Source of the DNA: Branchiostoma floridae
Lineage: Eukaryota; Chordata; Leptocardii; Amphioxiformes; Branchiostomatidae
DNA: 64,000 nucleotides
NCBI RefSeq assembly: GCF_000003815.2
Contig: NC_049985.1
Coordinates: forward strand, 1,693,751 to 1,757,750
Reading direction: 5' to 3'
The position numbers and the translations under genes were made by a program. The stretch's first letter is position 1. Each line of letters starts with the position of its first letter. Of this stretch, positions 17,813-28,427 are shown piece after piece. Under the pieces are notes generated by a model that worked only from the letters and a program-made list of their open reading frames with translations, was not told the DNA's origin and searched no databases.

Positions 17813-18666
17813 GTTGGTCTATTTTATTTTATTGGGGCGCTTGCTGTAATTATGAATCAATAGACACAAAACTATGCCGGGCTGGCTAGCCGACATCAGT
17901 TATTAGCACTAGATGGTGGCTGATTACTCTCTCTTATGGCTGGCCGAAGTAATTCTATATCTGGGTGTGGTCTTGTGGTGGAAGAAGGAAACACTACAAG
18001 GCAAGTGTGCTTTATTTGGAATAACATCTGAGAAACGTTACGTTATGCACTGATGGCAATACTTACGTTATGAGTTTTCTTGAACTATATTGCGTTCTTG
18101 GTTTGTTATTTTGCTGTTCCTTGTATCCAACAAAAATTATATAAGAATCTTCCGTGCATGCCGTAAGTTTTTGAGATGAGTGAAAGGCCTTAAAATCATT
18201 ATCATATAGCCAGACCAACCAGAAGGCTCCATTTTCCCGATAACCCGGGTCATTGATACAAGTAACCCATATACTACCCGCATCGGCCATATGGGTCTAG
18301 TTCCCAGGGTATTGTCAACTACAGTATTAGTGAGTAAAGGAATTACAATACTGGGAACGAGAGCCACCGAAATAAAAATAGTGACGTTACGGCAGGTGGA
18401 GGGAGTGGTGGTGAGATTTTATCGCACAGCCACATAAGTAAGAAGGCTTGGAAGGCAGGAAAGCATGAATCGGCCACGGACGTCTAGAAAAAGCGGCCGG
18501 ACGAACAAAAACCTGATCTCGTCCATAGGCTACTTTATAATGGAATGCGCGCCCCGGCTTGATATATGAAAACGTTAATGACTCACTTTTCTTCGGTGTA
18601 TACGGTGTTATAATTCATGGCCGGTATCTAAGTTCTAACTCTCTCAGATGTGCTTGACTACATAAG
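17813..18666. other. last 'gccgacatcagttatta' module, then no recognised feature
   Basis: One module copy at 17876-17950. The remainder includes an inverted pair around 'cagtattagtg..acaatactggga' near 18310-18360, but no gene. Confidence 0.35.
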
Positions 18667-18838
18667 GTAGAAACCGTTTAATTGCACAACCTATTTGCCA
18701 GCGTACTTTGTGCAATTATTCGGCTGGCGCAGCCATGCGATGTTATCCAAATGGACCACACTGGTTTGGAATTTTGGAATTCCGTGCAGTTTACAGAAGT
18801 GTGCGTTAATCCGTTGTGCAATTAACTGGTTTCTACTG
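18667..18838. mobile_element. MITE with 'gtagaaacc' ends upstream of receptor B
   Basis: 'gtagaaaccgtttaattgca' pairs with 'tgcaattaactggtttctac'. No target duplication is readable. It lies just outside the conserved 5' flank of receptor B. Confidence 0.6.
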
Positions 18839-18841
18839 TAT

Positions 18842-18974
18842 TCATAGATATGTTATGTGGAACATGGCTGCAATTTGTTCACCGTTGGTTGTAAAGATAA
18901 CAATATGATATTTCAAGATTTATTACGGTGTAACCCATGCTGATATGTAGGAAATGACAAACAAGCGGAAGACT
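18842..18974 (+). repeat. duplicated start region of receptor B
   Basis: The sequence from 'agatatgttatg' through 'gatatgtaggaaatg.c.aacaagcgga' occurs here and again at 18975-19081, immediately downstream. The first copy carries an ATG at 18954. It is a tandem duplication of the acceptor plus start-codon region. Confidence 0.75.
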
Positions 18975-19016
18975 AGATATGTTATGGGGAACGTAGCTGC
19001 ACTTTGTTCATTGTAA
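18954..19016 (+). other. upstream ORF from the duplicated start (20 codons)
   Basis: ATG-ACA-AAC-AAG copies the receptor's own first codons (one changed), then runs into the repeated flank and stops at TAA 19014-19016. If the upstream AG at 18949-18950 is used as acceptor, this uORF would precede the true start; if the AG at 19060-19061 is used, it is spliced out. Confidence 0.45.
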
Positions 19017-19064
19017 GATAACCGTATAATATTTCAAGGTCTACCTCATGTTGATATGTAGGAA

Positions 19065-21389
19065 ATGGCGAACAAGCGGAGGACACTTCTGGTTCTCCTT
19101 CTCATCGTGTTGAGGGAAGCTGGGCCGACCGCAGCCTGCAGCAGCAGATGTCGACCAAACTGTAAATGTAATGAGAAAGGTCTCAGGAGTGTTCCTCAGT
19201 ACCTGCCTGCAACCATCACTAAGCTTAAGCTGGGATATAATTATATCACAAGCTTACGTCAGTTTGACTTTTCAAAGTACACAAAGTTGAGAGAGTTAGA
19301 ATTTGACCGCAATCAAATTTCCATAGTTAATGAGCAGACATTCTCAAATCTGGCTGAGCTCGAAATGTTACACCTGCATATGAACAAGTTAACTTACATT
19401 CAGCCTGGTACATTTTCAGGTCTGTCACACCTTAGAGATATCAAGTTAGATGAAAACCAGATAACTAACATTGAACCTGGTACATTCTCGAATCTACCGG
19501 GGCTGGTGACTCTGACTTTGTGCTGCAACAAACTAACTAAAATCCTCCCCGGTACATTCACAAATCTACCAAAGCTCCTCAACCTTCGGATAAACAAAAA
19601 CAAAATAATTGACATCAAGTCTGGCACATTCGCAGATTTACCTCTACTCTCTCATTTGGGGCTAGACCGTAATCAAATACGTCGTATTCAACCTGGGGCA
19701 TTTTCAAACCTACCCAAGCTCGGCCTCCTAGACCTGCGTCAAAATCTTCTGACTAGCATTCATCCTGACATAATCTCCATTTTTTTACCCAAGGGTAGGA
19801 TGTTCCTTATACTGCATGACAACCCCTGGCACTGTGACTGTAGAATGGCAGCCCTTTATGAATTTAATAGGAAATTCATACCAAAATACCAAAATGAAAA
19901 AATCGTCTGTCAAGAACCAAGTAACCTCCGATTGAAAATTCTTGATGATATACTCCCAGAAGATCTTATCTGTGAAGAACCACCAAAGATTGTGAGTTTT
20001 GACAACAAGATTGGGGGTACACTGGTGCAGGGAGGAATTCTCCACTTGGCCTGTCAATCTTCAGGTATCCCTACACCAGACATCACAGTCACCCTCCCAT
20101 CTACGCTGATTGCAACTGCGGAATCAAGTGGGAGAGTGACTGTGGAGCTGAATGGTACCATCACTATAAGAGATGTTACTGCAGCAGATGCTGGTCAGTA
20201 CATCTGTACTGCAACAAATCCAGGTGGCTCTGCATCTGACAAACTGTTTGTTGAGGTAGAAACCCCAACATCGGTCATGCCAGTCGTATCCACTGACCTT
20301 GTGGAGATCTTTGATGGCATGGCTTCGACATCTGTCGCACAGTCTGACGGGATGTCCCAAAAGCCAACGTTATCCAACAAACTGTTTGTTGAGGTAGAAA
20401 CCCCAACATCAGTAATGTCCACAAGCATTGCACAGTCTGACGGCATGATGTTCCAAAACCCAACGTTATCCAACAAACTGTTTGTTGAGGTAGAAACCCC
20501 AACATCAGTAATGTCCACAAGCATTGCACAGTCTGACGGCATGATGTTCCAAAAGCCAACGACATCTAACAAACAGTTCGTTGAGGTAGAATCACAAACA
20601 TCACTATCCGCTAGCGCTGCACAGTCGGACGGCATGATGTTTAAAAAGCCAGCGATTGTGAGGCTTAAGACAAGTGATAACACAATAGCGCAGGGGGAGG
20701 CTCTGTATTTGGTCTGTGAAGCTTCAGGAAGACCCCCTCCAAATATCCTTGTCACCCTCCCATCTGGACTGATTGCAAGCGCTGAGTCAGATGGGAGAGC
20801 GACTGTGGGAGTGGATGGTACCATCACCATAACTAACGTTACTGCAGCAGATGCTGGTCAGTACATGTGCATTGCGTCTAATACTGCCGGCTCGGCGTCT
20901 GCCTCAGTGTTTGTTGATGTCCAAACCGCCACATCTGATTCTCCCCCTTTCAATGCCTCCTCTCTAGTACCATTATCACCTCCCCATGGCCATTCAGAAG
21001 ACAACAATCCAACGATTTTTCTTCTGGAATTCGCTCTCGGTTTTGGTACATTTAGCGGATTTCTGTTACTTTCTGGTCTTGTCCTAGCACTTCAGTGGAA
21101 GCGAAGGAAGAAAAACGCCCCTGCAGTCTCAGCAAAGACAAATAATCCCCCCGATACAGACAATATGGTAAATAGTAATAATGAGGCCTCAGGAGGTCAG
21201 GGTAGGTCTTTCAACCCAGAGATAACTAGCAGTACTGCAGGTACAAACGAACAGGCCGACATGCCTGAGAATGCAGTGTATGAGGACCCCGAATCTCTCT
21301 TAAACATTGCTGGTCCTTCTACAGGTGTTGTAGGTTCAAAAGAAGAATCTGTATTTGTCCCCAAAGCGGGTCATCTCACCAGCCAGTAA
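19065..21389 (+). CDS. LRR-Ig transmembrane receptor B, short tail
   Basis: A 774-residue paralogue of receptor A. Signal peptide 1-24, LRRNT (Cys25/29/33/35), about eight LRRs, LRRCT from NPWHCDC (254-260), Ig1 (Cys330-381), a repeat-expanded linker (about 392-530), Ig2 (Cys551-602), a Pro/Ser stalk, and a membrane span at about 651-668 followed by KRRKKN. It has fewer LRRs than A. The tail keeps the AVYEDPESL segment (Tyr739) but ends about 35 residues later. After the shared GSKEESV the frame leaves that of A and stops at TAA 21387. The adjacent frame from 21386 still reads VTVHELVT, like the LTVHELVN of A, before its own TAG. A frame-shifting indel has therefore removed the tyrosine array; the gene may still make a receptor with one tyrosine. 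An assembly error near the gap at 21435 is the main alternative. Confidence 0.92.
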   Translation: MANKRRTLLVLLLIVLREAGPTAACSSRCRPNCKCNEKGLRSVPQYLPATITKLKLGYNYITSLRQFDFSKYTKLRELEFDRNQISIVNEQTFSNLAELEMLHLHMNKLTYIQPGTFSGLSHLRDIKLDENQITNIEPGTFSNLPGLVTLTLCCNKLTKILPGTFTNLPKLLNLRINKNKIIDIKSGTFADLPLLSHLGLDRNQIRRIQPGAFSNLPKLGLLDLRQNLLTSIHPDIISIFLPKGRMFLILHDNPWHCDCRMAALYEFNRKFIPKYQNEKIVCQEPSNLRLKILDDILPEDLICEEPPKIVSFDNKIGGTLVQGGILHLACQSSGIPTPDITVTLPSTLIATAESSGRVTVELNGTITIRDVTAADAGQYICTATNPGGSASDKLFVEVETPTSVMPVVSTDLVEIFDGMASTSVAQSDGMSQKPTLSNKLFVEVETPTSVMSTSIAQSDGMMFQNPTLSNKLFVEVETPTSVMSTSIAQSDGMMFQKPTTSNKQFVEVESQTSLSASAAQSDGMMFKKPAIVRLKTSDNTIAQGEALYLVCEASGRPPPNILVTLPSGLIASAESDGRATVGVDGTITITNVTAADAGQYMCIASNTAGSASASVFVDVQTATSDSPPFNASSLVPLSPPHGHSEDNNPTIFLLEFALGFGTFSGFLLLSGLVLALQWKRRKKNAPAVSAKTNNPPDTDNMVNSNNEASGGQGRSFNPEITSSTAGTNEQADMPENAVYEDPESLLNIAGPSTGVVGSKEESVFVPKAGHLTSQ
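20379..20650 (+). repeat. 96-bp tandem repeat expanding the Ig-Ig linker of receptor B
   Basis: Units at 20379-20474 and 20475-20570 plus a diverged third encode 32-residue blocks starting KLFVEVETPTSVMS and containing SIAQSDGMMFQ. The unit begins with the last strand of Ig1, so the repeat arose from the Ig1/linker junction. Receptor A has a single copy. Confidence 0.85.
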
Positions 21390-21434
21390 CAGTCCATGAA
21401 CTAGTAACATAGCGAACGTCTTTGAGGGTTTGCA

Positions 21435-21534
21435 NNNNNNNNNNNNNNNNNNNNNNNNNNNNNNNNNNNNNNNNNNNNNNNNNNNNNNNNNNNNNNNNNN
21501 NNNNNNNNNNNNNNNNNNNNNNNNNNNNNNNNNN
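21435..21534. other. assembly gap, 100 N
   Basis: Exactly 100 N, a conventional unknown-size gap. It lies 45 bp after the receptor B stop and against a GT-rich array, so sequence homologous to the receptor A tail could be missing or collapsed here. Confidence 0.99.
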
Positions 21535-22085
21535 GTGTGCGCGTGCGTGCGTGTGGGCGTGTGTGTGTGTGTGTGTGTCTGTGACTCTGTGTGTGAGCTG
21601 TGTGTGTGACTATGTGACTGTGTGTGTGAGACTATGTGACTGTGTGTGTGACTGTGTGTGACTATGTGACTGTGTGTGTGACTGTGTGTGTGTGACTATG
21701 TGACTGTGTGTGACTGTGTGTGACTATGTGACTGTGTGTGTGACTGTGTGTGTGACTATGTGACTGTGTGCGTGACTGTGTGTGTGTGACTATGTGACTG
21801 TGTGTGTGTGAGACTATGTGACTGTGTGTGTGACTGTGTGTGACTATGTGACTGTGTGTGACTGTGTGTGTGTGACTATGTGACTGTGTGTGTGACTGTG
21901 TGTGTGACTATGTGACTGTGTGTGTGACTGTGTGTGTGTGACTATGTGACTGTGTGTGTGACTATGTGACTGTGTGTGTAACTGTGTGTGTGACTATGTG
22001 ACTGTGTGTGTAACTGTGTGTGTGACTATGTGACTGTGTGTGACTATGTGACCGTGTGTGTGACAGTGTGTGTGACTGAGAGTGT
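21535..22085. repeat. GT-rich minisatellite
   Basis: Many copies of 'gactatgtgactgtgtgtgt' with variable GT runs. It follows the gap directly and probably caused it. Open frames through it are meaningless. Confidence 0.9.
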
Positions 22086-22608
22086 CAACTAACAGTACGT
22101 AGAAATTATCATATAAGTATACTTGTGATTAGTAAGGTGGTGAATGTTTACATTCCACTGCTACAATTTCCTTGTTGTTAATATTATTAAAGAAGGTTGA
22201 CTTTGATGTCTTAGATGTCGCGGTAGTTGAAAGTTGCTCTCTTGTGCTAAATGATATATAAGGATGCAAGTGAGGGCTTTGAGAAATATCAATCTCAATG
22301 TGCATATTTATCTCATTTTTTTTGCATAAATGTTCACTTTGTGAGATTTAGATTCAAATAGATGAAATCTTCGTAATATTGTGTCGAAGAAAGCTTATCT
22401 ATAACTCGTCTCAGACGTCTCTGTTAGGAACTACCTTAGTATTTTCTGATGTATCTAACACTCTAGTGTTTTCCCCACACGTTTGATTAACACTATTGAA
22501 TTCTTTTATTTTATTGAAAGTTCAAGGAGCCAGCAGAGCAGTGATGTTAGAATGATATAAAACTGAACAGCAGTTTGCATATCAGCGTTCTAATGTCTAA
22601 CCACAGAT

Positions 22609-22838
22609 GTAACACTTAACGATAGTTCACCTTTTTCGCGGGGTAACCTATATCCGTTGTACCTAAAAACAGGATATTTAGGGATATCACTTTGATGGAC
22701 GGTGGTTTCAAATTGCATTTTTTCGTTATAATGCAGTTTGAGACCTCCGTCCGTCAACTTGATATCCCGAAATACCCTGGTGTTAAATACAACGGATAAA
22801 GGTTACCCCGTGAATAAAGGTGAACTAGCGTGTTACAG
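22609..22838. mobile_element. MITE within receptor B 3' flank
   Basis: 'tgtaacac' plus 'tagttcacctttttcgcgg' on the left pair with the right end 'ggttaccccgtgaataaagg..gtgttaca'. A solo left end of the same family is at 34048-34105. The two halves form a long imperfect hairpin. Confidence 0.7.
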
Positions 22839-23028
22839 CTTACAGTGTACTGTACTGTGTAGAAGCATGCGCGCTGAAAAGGAACACAATCTTTAACAGC
22901 TGACAGTTAAAGTTTTAACCAAAAAGTACATAGAGAAACTATCATTGTAATCTATGGATATAATATAACAAGCTGGAAAGAGTATCATGTCGTTACGTCA
23001 TTGCCGGACGACCCCAACTTACTATTGA

Positions 23029-23034
23029 AATAAA
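23029..23034 (+). terminator. candidate polyadenylation signal of receptor B
   Basis: AATAAA in the conserved 'attgaaataaagca' context, about 1.6 kb after the stop codon. Confidence 0.4.
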
Positions 23035-23244
23035 GCAAACGTTGCACACTATCAGTGTTTCTGTTCCTGCGTCTTGTTCGAGAAGTTCAAAAATTCAAAA
23101 GTAGGAGAAATCTGTTCAAAAAGGTTTAAAAAATAAGAGAAATCTGAGCAAAAATAGTTGTCATAAATTAAAGATAGTATCTACCCTGCTAGCTTGAATC
23201 AAACCAACTAATGAGGCATAATGTACCTATATAGTACATAACGC

Positions 23245-23420
23245 TGAAGTTTATTGCACAACATTTGTAAAACGGGTACAATGTATGGCAAACTTAGCTA
23301 ACGTTATATTGTACAGACAACTAGCAATATGCTAGTAGTAGAATTAATCTAACAAAGTAACAATAGGTTATGCAATGTTCTATTGCTAATAACATGAAAA
23401 CATACTACATTCAGGTAGTA
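23245..23420 (-). mobile_element. non-LTR retrotransposon 3' tail fragment
   Basis: 'tttattgcacaacatttgt..gggtacaatgtatggca' is a copy of the tails at 13258 and 33018. There is no coding part. Confidence 0.4.
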
Positions 23421-23699
23421 TTTTATACAAACAATATGACTGAGAGGAGACATAGCGAGGATCTTATTATCTAGTATATACATTACTATGACAATGTATA
23501 CAAAATTAAGTTGAAATCATGAGGTTCCTTTTCTGAATGAGAGGGGCTGGCTACCGGTGCATGGTGAGTTAATATAGCTCCGAGCTACGTCTCATGGTTA
23601 TCTGCGAAGGTAGTACAAGAAGTTGTCGTAATGCTGATGGCCGCTAAATGTCGCTTTTCACGATCCAGTGTGGGAGCTTGGATCTCTGGGTGATGGCCC

Positions 23700-23965
23700 C
23701 CTTCTCAGACTTTTCCTAACAGGGGCCCGGCCGGGCAGCTTTCGGGAGAGAATAGAATGACATAAAAGACATAAAAAAACACAAAATGTCAAAATAAGAT
23801 TCATGGGTATGATTTATGTATATTTCTGTTTATACAACTTAATTTTTCGTTTCTTAAAACCGGGCCCCGATTTGGAAATGTGACCTAAGCCTAAGGCTGT
23901 AGTCCCAACTTACGCCGGTGCCCGGCAGGGCCCCCTTTTCCAATTGTGACCGAAGCCTTACAAGG
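23700..23965. mobile_element. MITE family D (GGCTTAGGTCACATTTCC ends)
   Basis: The right end 'tttggaaatgtgacctaagcc' and the interior 'aaaacacaaaatgtcaaaataa..ttcatgggtatgattt' match the better copy at 36586-36793. A shorter related piece follows at 23896-23960. The left end is decayed. Confidence 0.6.
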
Positions 23966-24044
23966 GGAAGTGAGCTCAGCAGCACGCCTCGCAACAGGGA
24001 CGAGCTACGCGCATTGAAGTAGGTGAATCAGTCAGAATTATATT

Positions 24045-24250
24045 AATTACCTCCGCCAAGAAGGTTATGTTTTCGGGGTCGGGGTGTTTGTCTATGTGTG
24101 TCTGTGAACAACATAACTCGAGAAGCATTGAATGGATCCTGATGATTTTTGATAGGTGGGTAGGGGTCAGAATTAACTTAAATGAAGGTCAAGTTCGCTA
24201 ATGCCCCCTAGCGGCTTTCTAATGTACTGCAGCAGAACTTCAGTTTTTGA
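24045..24250 (+). repeat. dispersed 'cctccgccaagaaggttatg' repeat
   Basis: From 'cctccgccaagaaggttatg' through 'cataactcgagaag' to 'gccccctagcgg'. The inverse copy at 54295-54485 matches over the whole length. The class is unknown; no open frame. Confidence 0.55.
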
Positions 24251-24329
24251 TATGTCGATCAATCAAGCAATGAAAAATTTGCTTGCTTGGCGATTGCAAC
24301 TCACCTGTTAGAACGGAGATACACGAGAT

Positions 24330-24605
24330 CCGCTATCGGCGCGACGCTGCACGGAATCAATTCCGTATGAGGTCCGTGTGGAATTCTTAGGCTCTACCAT
24401 TGGATAGGTCGCGAGGAAAATAGCAGAAATTGGAGAAATATAGACACATAACATGCCGGAGGAGTCAGCTAGCTGTCCAAAGAGTATGCTGTGCGACCAG
24501 CTAACCCTAATTTCTGTTATTTTTCCAGCGACCTGTGGAGCCTGGTAGAGTCTAAGAGTCCTTCGTACAGACTTGAATATATACGCACGTGAGCCGCTTA
24601 ACACG
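24330..24605. mobile_element. long-arm MITE related to family C
   Basis: Inner arms 'taggctctaccattggatagg' and 'cctgtggagcctggtagagtc', with outer arms around 'gacttgaatatatacgcacgtg'. Built like the element at 15222. Confidence 0.55.
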
Positions 24606-26285
24606 AGAGCAAGAATGAGTCGGAATGCCGTCTGAATGGAAATTCTTTTCTATTCCTGGGTATTCGTAGTGCATTCCAGAAATTCTCATTGCATTCCAGA
24701 TATCTATTTGGGCTGGTTCGAAAGTTTTGTCGCCATGCTCAAACATTTCGAGGTGTATTTGACATGTAGAAATATCGAACGGCATTCAAAGTGTATTCTT
24801 CCTGCAGTATGGCCGCATTCTACAGCGTTCCAACATTATTCGAACCACTCTGACCTCATAAATACTTGCATTCCGGCTTAATCCGCCTCGTGTGAAGGGG
24901 GTATTATTAGGTCCATTTGAAATTCCCACCCCAATGTGGCGCGAATTTTGCATATTCTATATGTCCTGTATTTTATACGTTGTTACTCAAATATTACTGC
25001 ATTATAGTACTGTACTGTACGTTGTTGGTGTTATTTTTATGCGAGGGAAGACAACTTGTAAAGGTCGTTCGGACTTGTTTTGCCCTCCCCATCACTTTGT
25101 GATGAATCCAAATAAACAAATGAACAGTGGTAACTACGGAGGAAAGTACCCAGGCTACAGAAACAATTCCTCTTAAAAGGCGAATTTAAGATTAAACATA
25201 CGGTTTTCGATACGCATACAAGTAAGTAAGAACTGTTGCGAATAAGTATATGAAAGTTTGAGTCATCATAAGCTCAGTAACATTTGATAGTTTCTGCGTC
25301 CATAACTTTAATGTAACGGTATATAAAACACGGGGTCATATTTTACTACATAGAGCATTTAATTTGTGGTCCAACATATCAGGAAACATTGTATAATTGC
25401 ATTTTTTGTTACAGCATCTCCGTTCGCTTCTTTGTCTACAAACGCCCTACACTGTACAACCTACAACAATATACCACCTCTCTTTCACCCTACTCCAGCT
25501 ACCTATACATACGCACAGAACTTTCCTCATGAAATAAAATTAAAGTTAACATCGAGTCTATAAAAGTTCTCACATTGAGTACGGTATAAAAAGATCAACA
25601 TTCGGTGTAGCAAACTTGGTACAACTTAGCTTCACCGTAAATTCCACTAGGAAACAATTCAAAGCAAATGGGCGAGAATATTCACGAGGTTTCGACGACT
25701 TACCATAATTATAATATCTGATAACTGTGCGGAACTCTGACATACAACAGAAATTCGAATTTTCTTATCACTTAAATCAGATAATTATTCCTTTATTTAC
25801 ATTGGTTCAAACACCTGTAGCGTAGTTAGTTGGATAGTTGATAGCTGGAGACCCGAGCAAGCGGCTGAGTTCCCAAACATTTCCCGTCTAAAGGATGGGG
25901 TATGTTATCAGGTTTGACAGCCTACACCGCCCGATGACTGCGGAATCAGTCAAGCGTTTTATGCCGGCTTCCCCGTGCCAATGCGGGTCAAATGGTAACG
26001 GTACGGAACACGGTGAAATACGTGCTTAATTTCCCCTAATCTATCCCACATGCCGTCCCGTCTGACTTGGCCGTCAGGCGATCCTCCCACGACAGTATCG
26101 TTTGCATCAAGGGTGGATTCGGGGTCAGGGGTCACCGGGATATATTGAGAACACTTTGTTTCTCCAAACTCATGCAGGAATGCGAGAAATTCACCCCCGA
26201 ACGACTAAAATTTCAGAACCCAAATAAACGTCGCCGACGGTCTGGCCTATTTATGGGACCGTTCGGATCAAACGGATTACCTGTC
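24606..26285. other. no gene recognised
   Basis: Only short frames are present, none with a domain. The stretch at 25200-25800 is AT-rich and unique-looking. Confidence 0.4.
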
Positions 26286-26294
26286 CGCCTCCTT

Positions 26295-26970
26295 TTAGCC
26301 TGGATACCGGGTTGTTTCAAGGGTCTCCCATGCCAGCGCAACGGGTGTAGGACTAACATGCCATTAGATTTACACCAGCTCCTGGGTTTAGCGTGTCTCG
26401 GGGTCTAACGAAAGGGGACTGTTGTAAAAAAAATTTCGGGGCATGTTGGATCTAGAGCCGAGGAGCTGGCCTGCTTAAGTCCTGGGAACAGTCTGGGATA
26501 CAACATACATATTACCAAAGAAACCAAATGCAGGTTTTACACCAGCCCTTGGGCTAGCTCGTCTCGGGAACAAACGAAAGGGGTCTAAGATTTCCTTGGA
26601 GGCAAGTTGGCCCTAGAGCAGAGGAGATGCCCTATGCTTCTCGAGGTCTAACGAAAGGGGACTGTTGTAAAATGTTTTACAGGGTATGCTGGCCCTAGAG
26701 CCAAGGAGCCGTCCTGTGTAGACCCCAGAAACAGTCTGGGATACAACATATTACATGTACCAAGGAAACCGAGTTTTACACCAGTCCCCTCGCCTCGGGG
26801 ACTAACATAGGGGGTCTAAAATTTGATGGGGACATATCGGCCCTACAGCCGAGGAGCTAGCCTGTCTATGGAGGGGACTGTTGTGAAATTTCCTTGGGGG
26901 CATGTTGGCCCTAGAACCGAGGAGCTGCCCTGTGTAGACCCTGAAAACAGTCTGGTACCCAGGCTAGGCT
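26295..26970. repeat. array inside a 'agcctggataccgg' inverted-repeat element
   Basis: The ends 'agcctggataccggg' (about 26299) and 'ctggtacccaggct' (about 26953) are inverted. Between them several diverged copies of 'gaaaggggactgttgtaaa..ggcatgttggccctagagcc' and 'aacagtctgggatacaacata' stand in tandem. A related single copy is at 43800-43920. Confidence 0.6.
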
Positions 26971-27296
26971 CCCTGTTCGATGTCACTGTCGGACATGGCA
27001 CGTGTACACACAGTCTGGAATCTACACATTAGCGATATTACATCCCTCATCACGCCAACATATCTGACAGCACAGAGACGTGGGCGGGACCATGGATGGC
27101 ACATTCTGACTGGTGGCCAGATGAGGGAGGGGGGCTGTGGTGTCAGCTGAGATCGGGTGCACCTGTCGGGAACTCTACAGTCATTTCCACTGGTCGTACA
27201 TCAATATCAACAGCAACACTCGCCATTCTGGCTGCCAACATTCGTCGTCCGAAAATAATTTCATCACGTTTGTATGTATGAGTTTCCTTTTAGCCA

Positions 27297-27452
27297 CCAG
27301 TTAATCTCACCTTAGCTGGCGTTTAGATGCTTCTCAGGCATCCTCTTCCTCAGAGCTTTTAACTGGAGTTCTGCTTCTCGTCGCTATACGTAGAAGCTCT
27401 GAGGAAGATGTCTGCCAGGCATCGAAACGTCAACTAAGGTGAGATTAACTAG
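27297..27452. mobile_element. fold-back of Penelope-type terminal sequence
   Basis: 'gttaatctcaccttag..ggcatcctcttcctcagagct' is inverted against 'agctctgaggaagatgtctg..actaaggtgagattaac', with a loop of about 35 bp. The arm reads 'ctgaggaag', a short hairpin and 'cgaaacgtc', a pattern typical of Penelope-like element termini. Confidence 0.5.
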
Positions 27453-28101
27453 CTGTGTGAAGAAAACTCCTATATCCAATATTCATCATGTGAAGAAGGG
27501 AGACATTGATAATCTAAACTCCACAGATCATATTATAATTGTAATATCTGTGATGATGATATCCACTGGTGTCTCTTCTATTTTGTCTACAGGATTTGGC
27601 TTCTGACCATAAAAATTATCCTACACGCCGGACGCTGACTATGTATAGAAAGATCGGTGGCGAAGAAAAATAAACTATGCGAGATCTACAATCTGTACAC
27701 TATACAACATAAAACAGCTGCGATGTTCCCTCTACGTGAACGTACGACAGACGGTCTGTCCTGACATGACACGACGTTTGTCTCTGAAATAATTCTGCTG
27801 GAAGGAACCCAAGAGACGAGACGTAAGATGTGATTTGAAGGAATGTATTTAAAACGAAAGTTTGGTATCAAACGCAGAGGGAACAAAAACAGACAGTAAG
27901 CAAACCTCAATATTAATTGATAGTCATAACATTTCCATTTTTTTACCCCTCTCGGAAAAGTCCTCACGTGCGGGGTTAATAAAATCAGCGACTTGTCATC
28001 ATAAGAACGCACATTGACGCGTCTTTCTTTCTTTAAAAAAACACCATCGGCACAGCTCGAGCACACAGGCGCAGGTCTGGCAGCTGTGTCTGCATCTATC
28101 C

Positions 28102-28427
28102 TCAGCACGTCATGTCCCTCATGGACCTCAGGAGTCTTTTAAACGCCTTGTCTCCCTTTTGCCACTTCCGCACCGACGTCACAAAGAACTTGGAGCCGTC
28201 CCTCCTGGCGGACAGCAGGAGTTGCCCCGGCTTTCTCCTGGCCAGAGCGCTGCATGCGCACTTCTCCCCCCCGATCACGCGGAACTCCATGTCCTGTACC
28301 GGCAGGTTGAGTCGCCTCCGCCCGCCACCCAGCGCCTCCGACGCGTGGAACACTCGAACCTTCTTCTTGGTGGTGAAGACCAGGTCGCCGTCGTCAAAGT
28401 GTTTCTCTTCCACACGGACTCGTAGAA
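28102..28427 (-). CDS. SFRP2: SFRP2 exon 3 (netrin-like domain, C-terminus)
   Basis: The last coding exon on the minus strand. An acceptor CCCTAG stands before TTCTACG at 28427, which supplies the last two bases of the codon split with exon 2. It encodes residues 190-297 and ends TGA at 28102-28104. It carries most of the netrin-like domain: paired cysteines in KCAC, the FFVTSVRKWQKG segment characteristic of SFRP2, and a terminal Cys. This domain in SFRPs contributes heparin and Wnt interactions. Plus-strand frames over it (28112-28438) are shadows. Confidence 0.93.

Larger units (their letters stand above)
22086..23060 (+). repeat. 3'-flank block of receptor B
   Basis: 'ctaacagtacgtagaaattat' matches the receptor A flank at 10535. 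'aatagatgaaatcttcgtaatattg' and 'ccagcagagcagtgatgtt' match 12760 and 13998. It ends in AATAAA at 23029-23034 and 'cactatcagtgtttctg'. No further receptor copy follows, so the array appears to end here. Confidence 0.55.

Noticed and set aside
21535-21661. Cys/Val-rich frame across the gap into the GT array
   Set aside because: Translation of N and simple sequence.
26067-26408. 113-codon plus-strand frame
   Set aside because: Runs into the 26295-26970 repeat element and has no domain.
27405-27440. Active hammerhead ribozyme
   Set aside because: The core reads ctgagga instead of ctgatga and stem I/III pairing could not be established by eye; kept only as a Penelope-type terminal motif.
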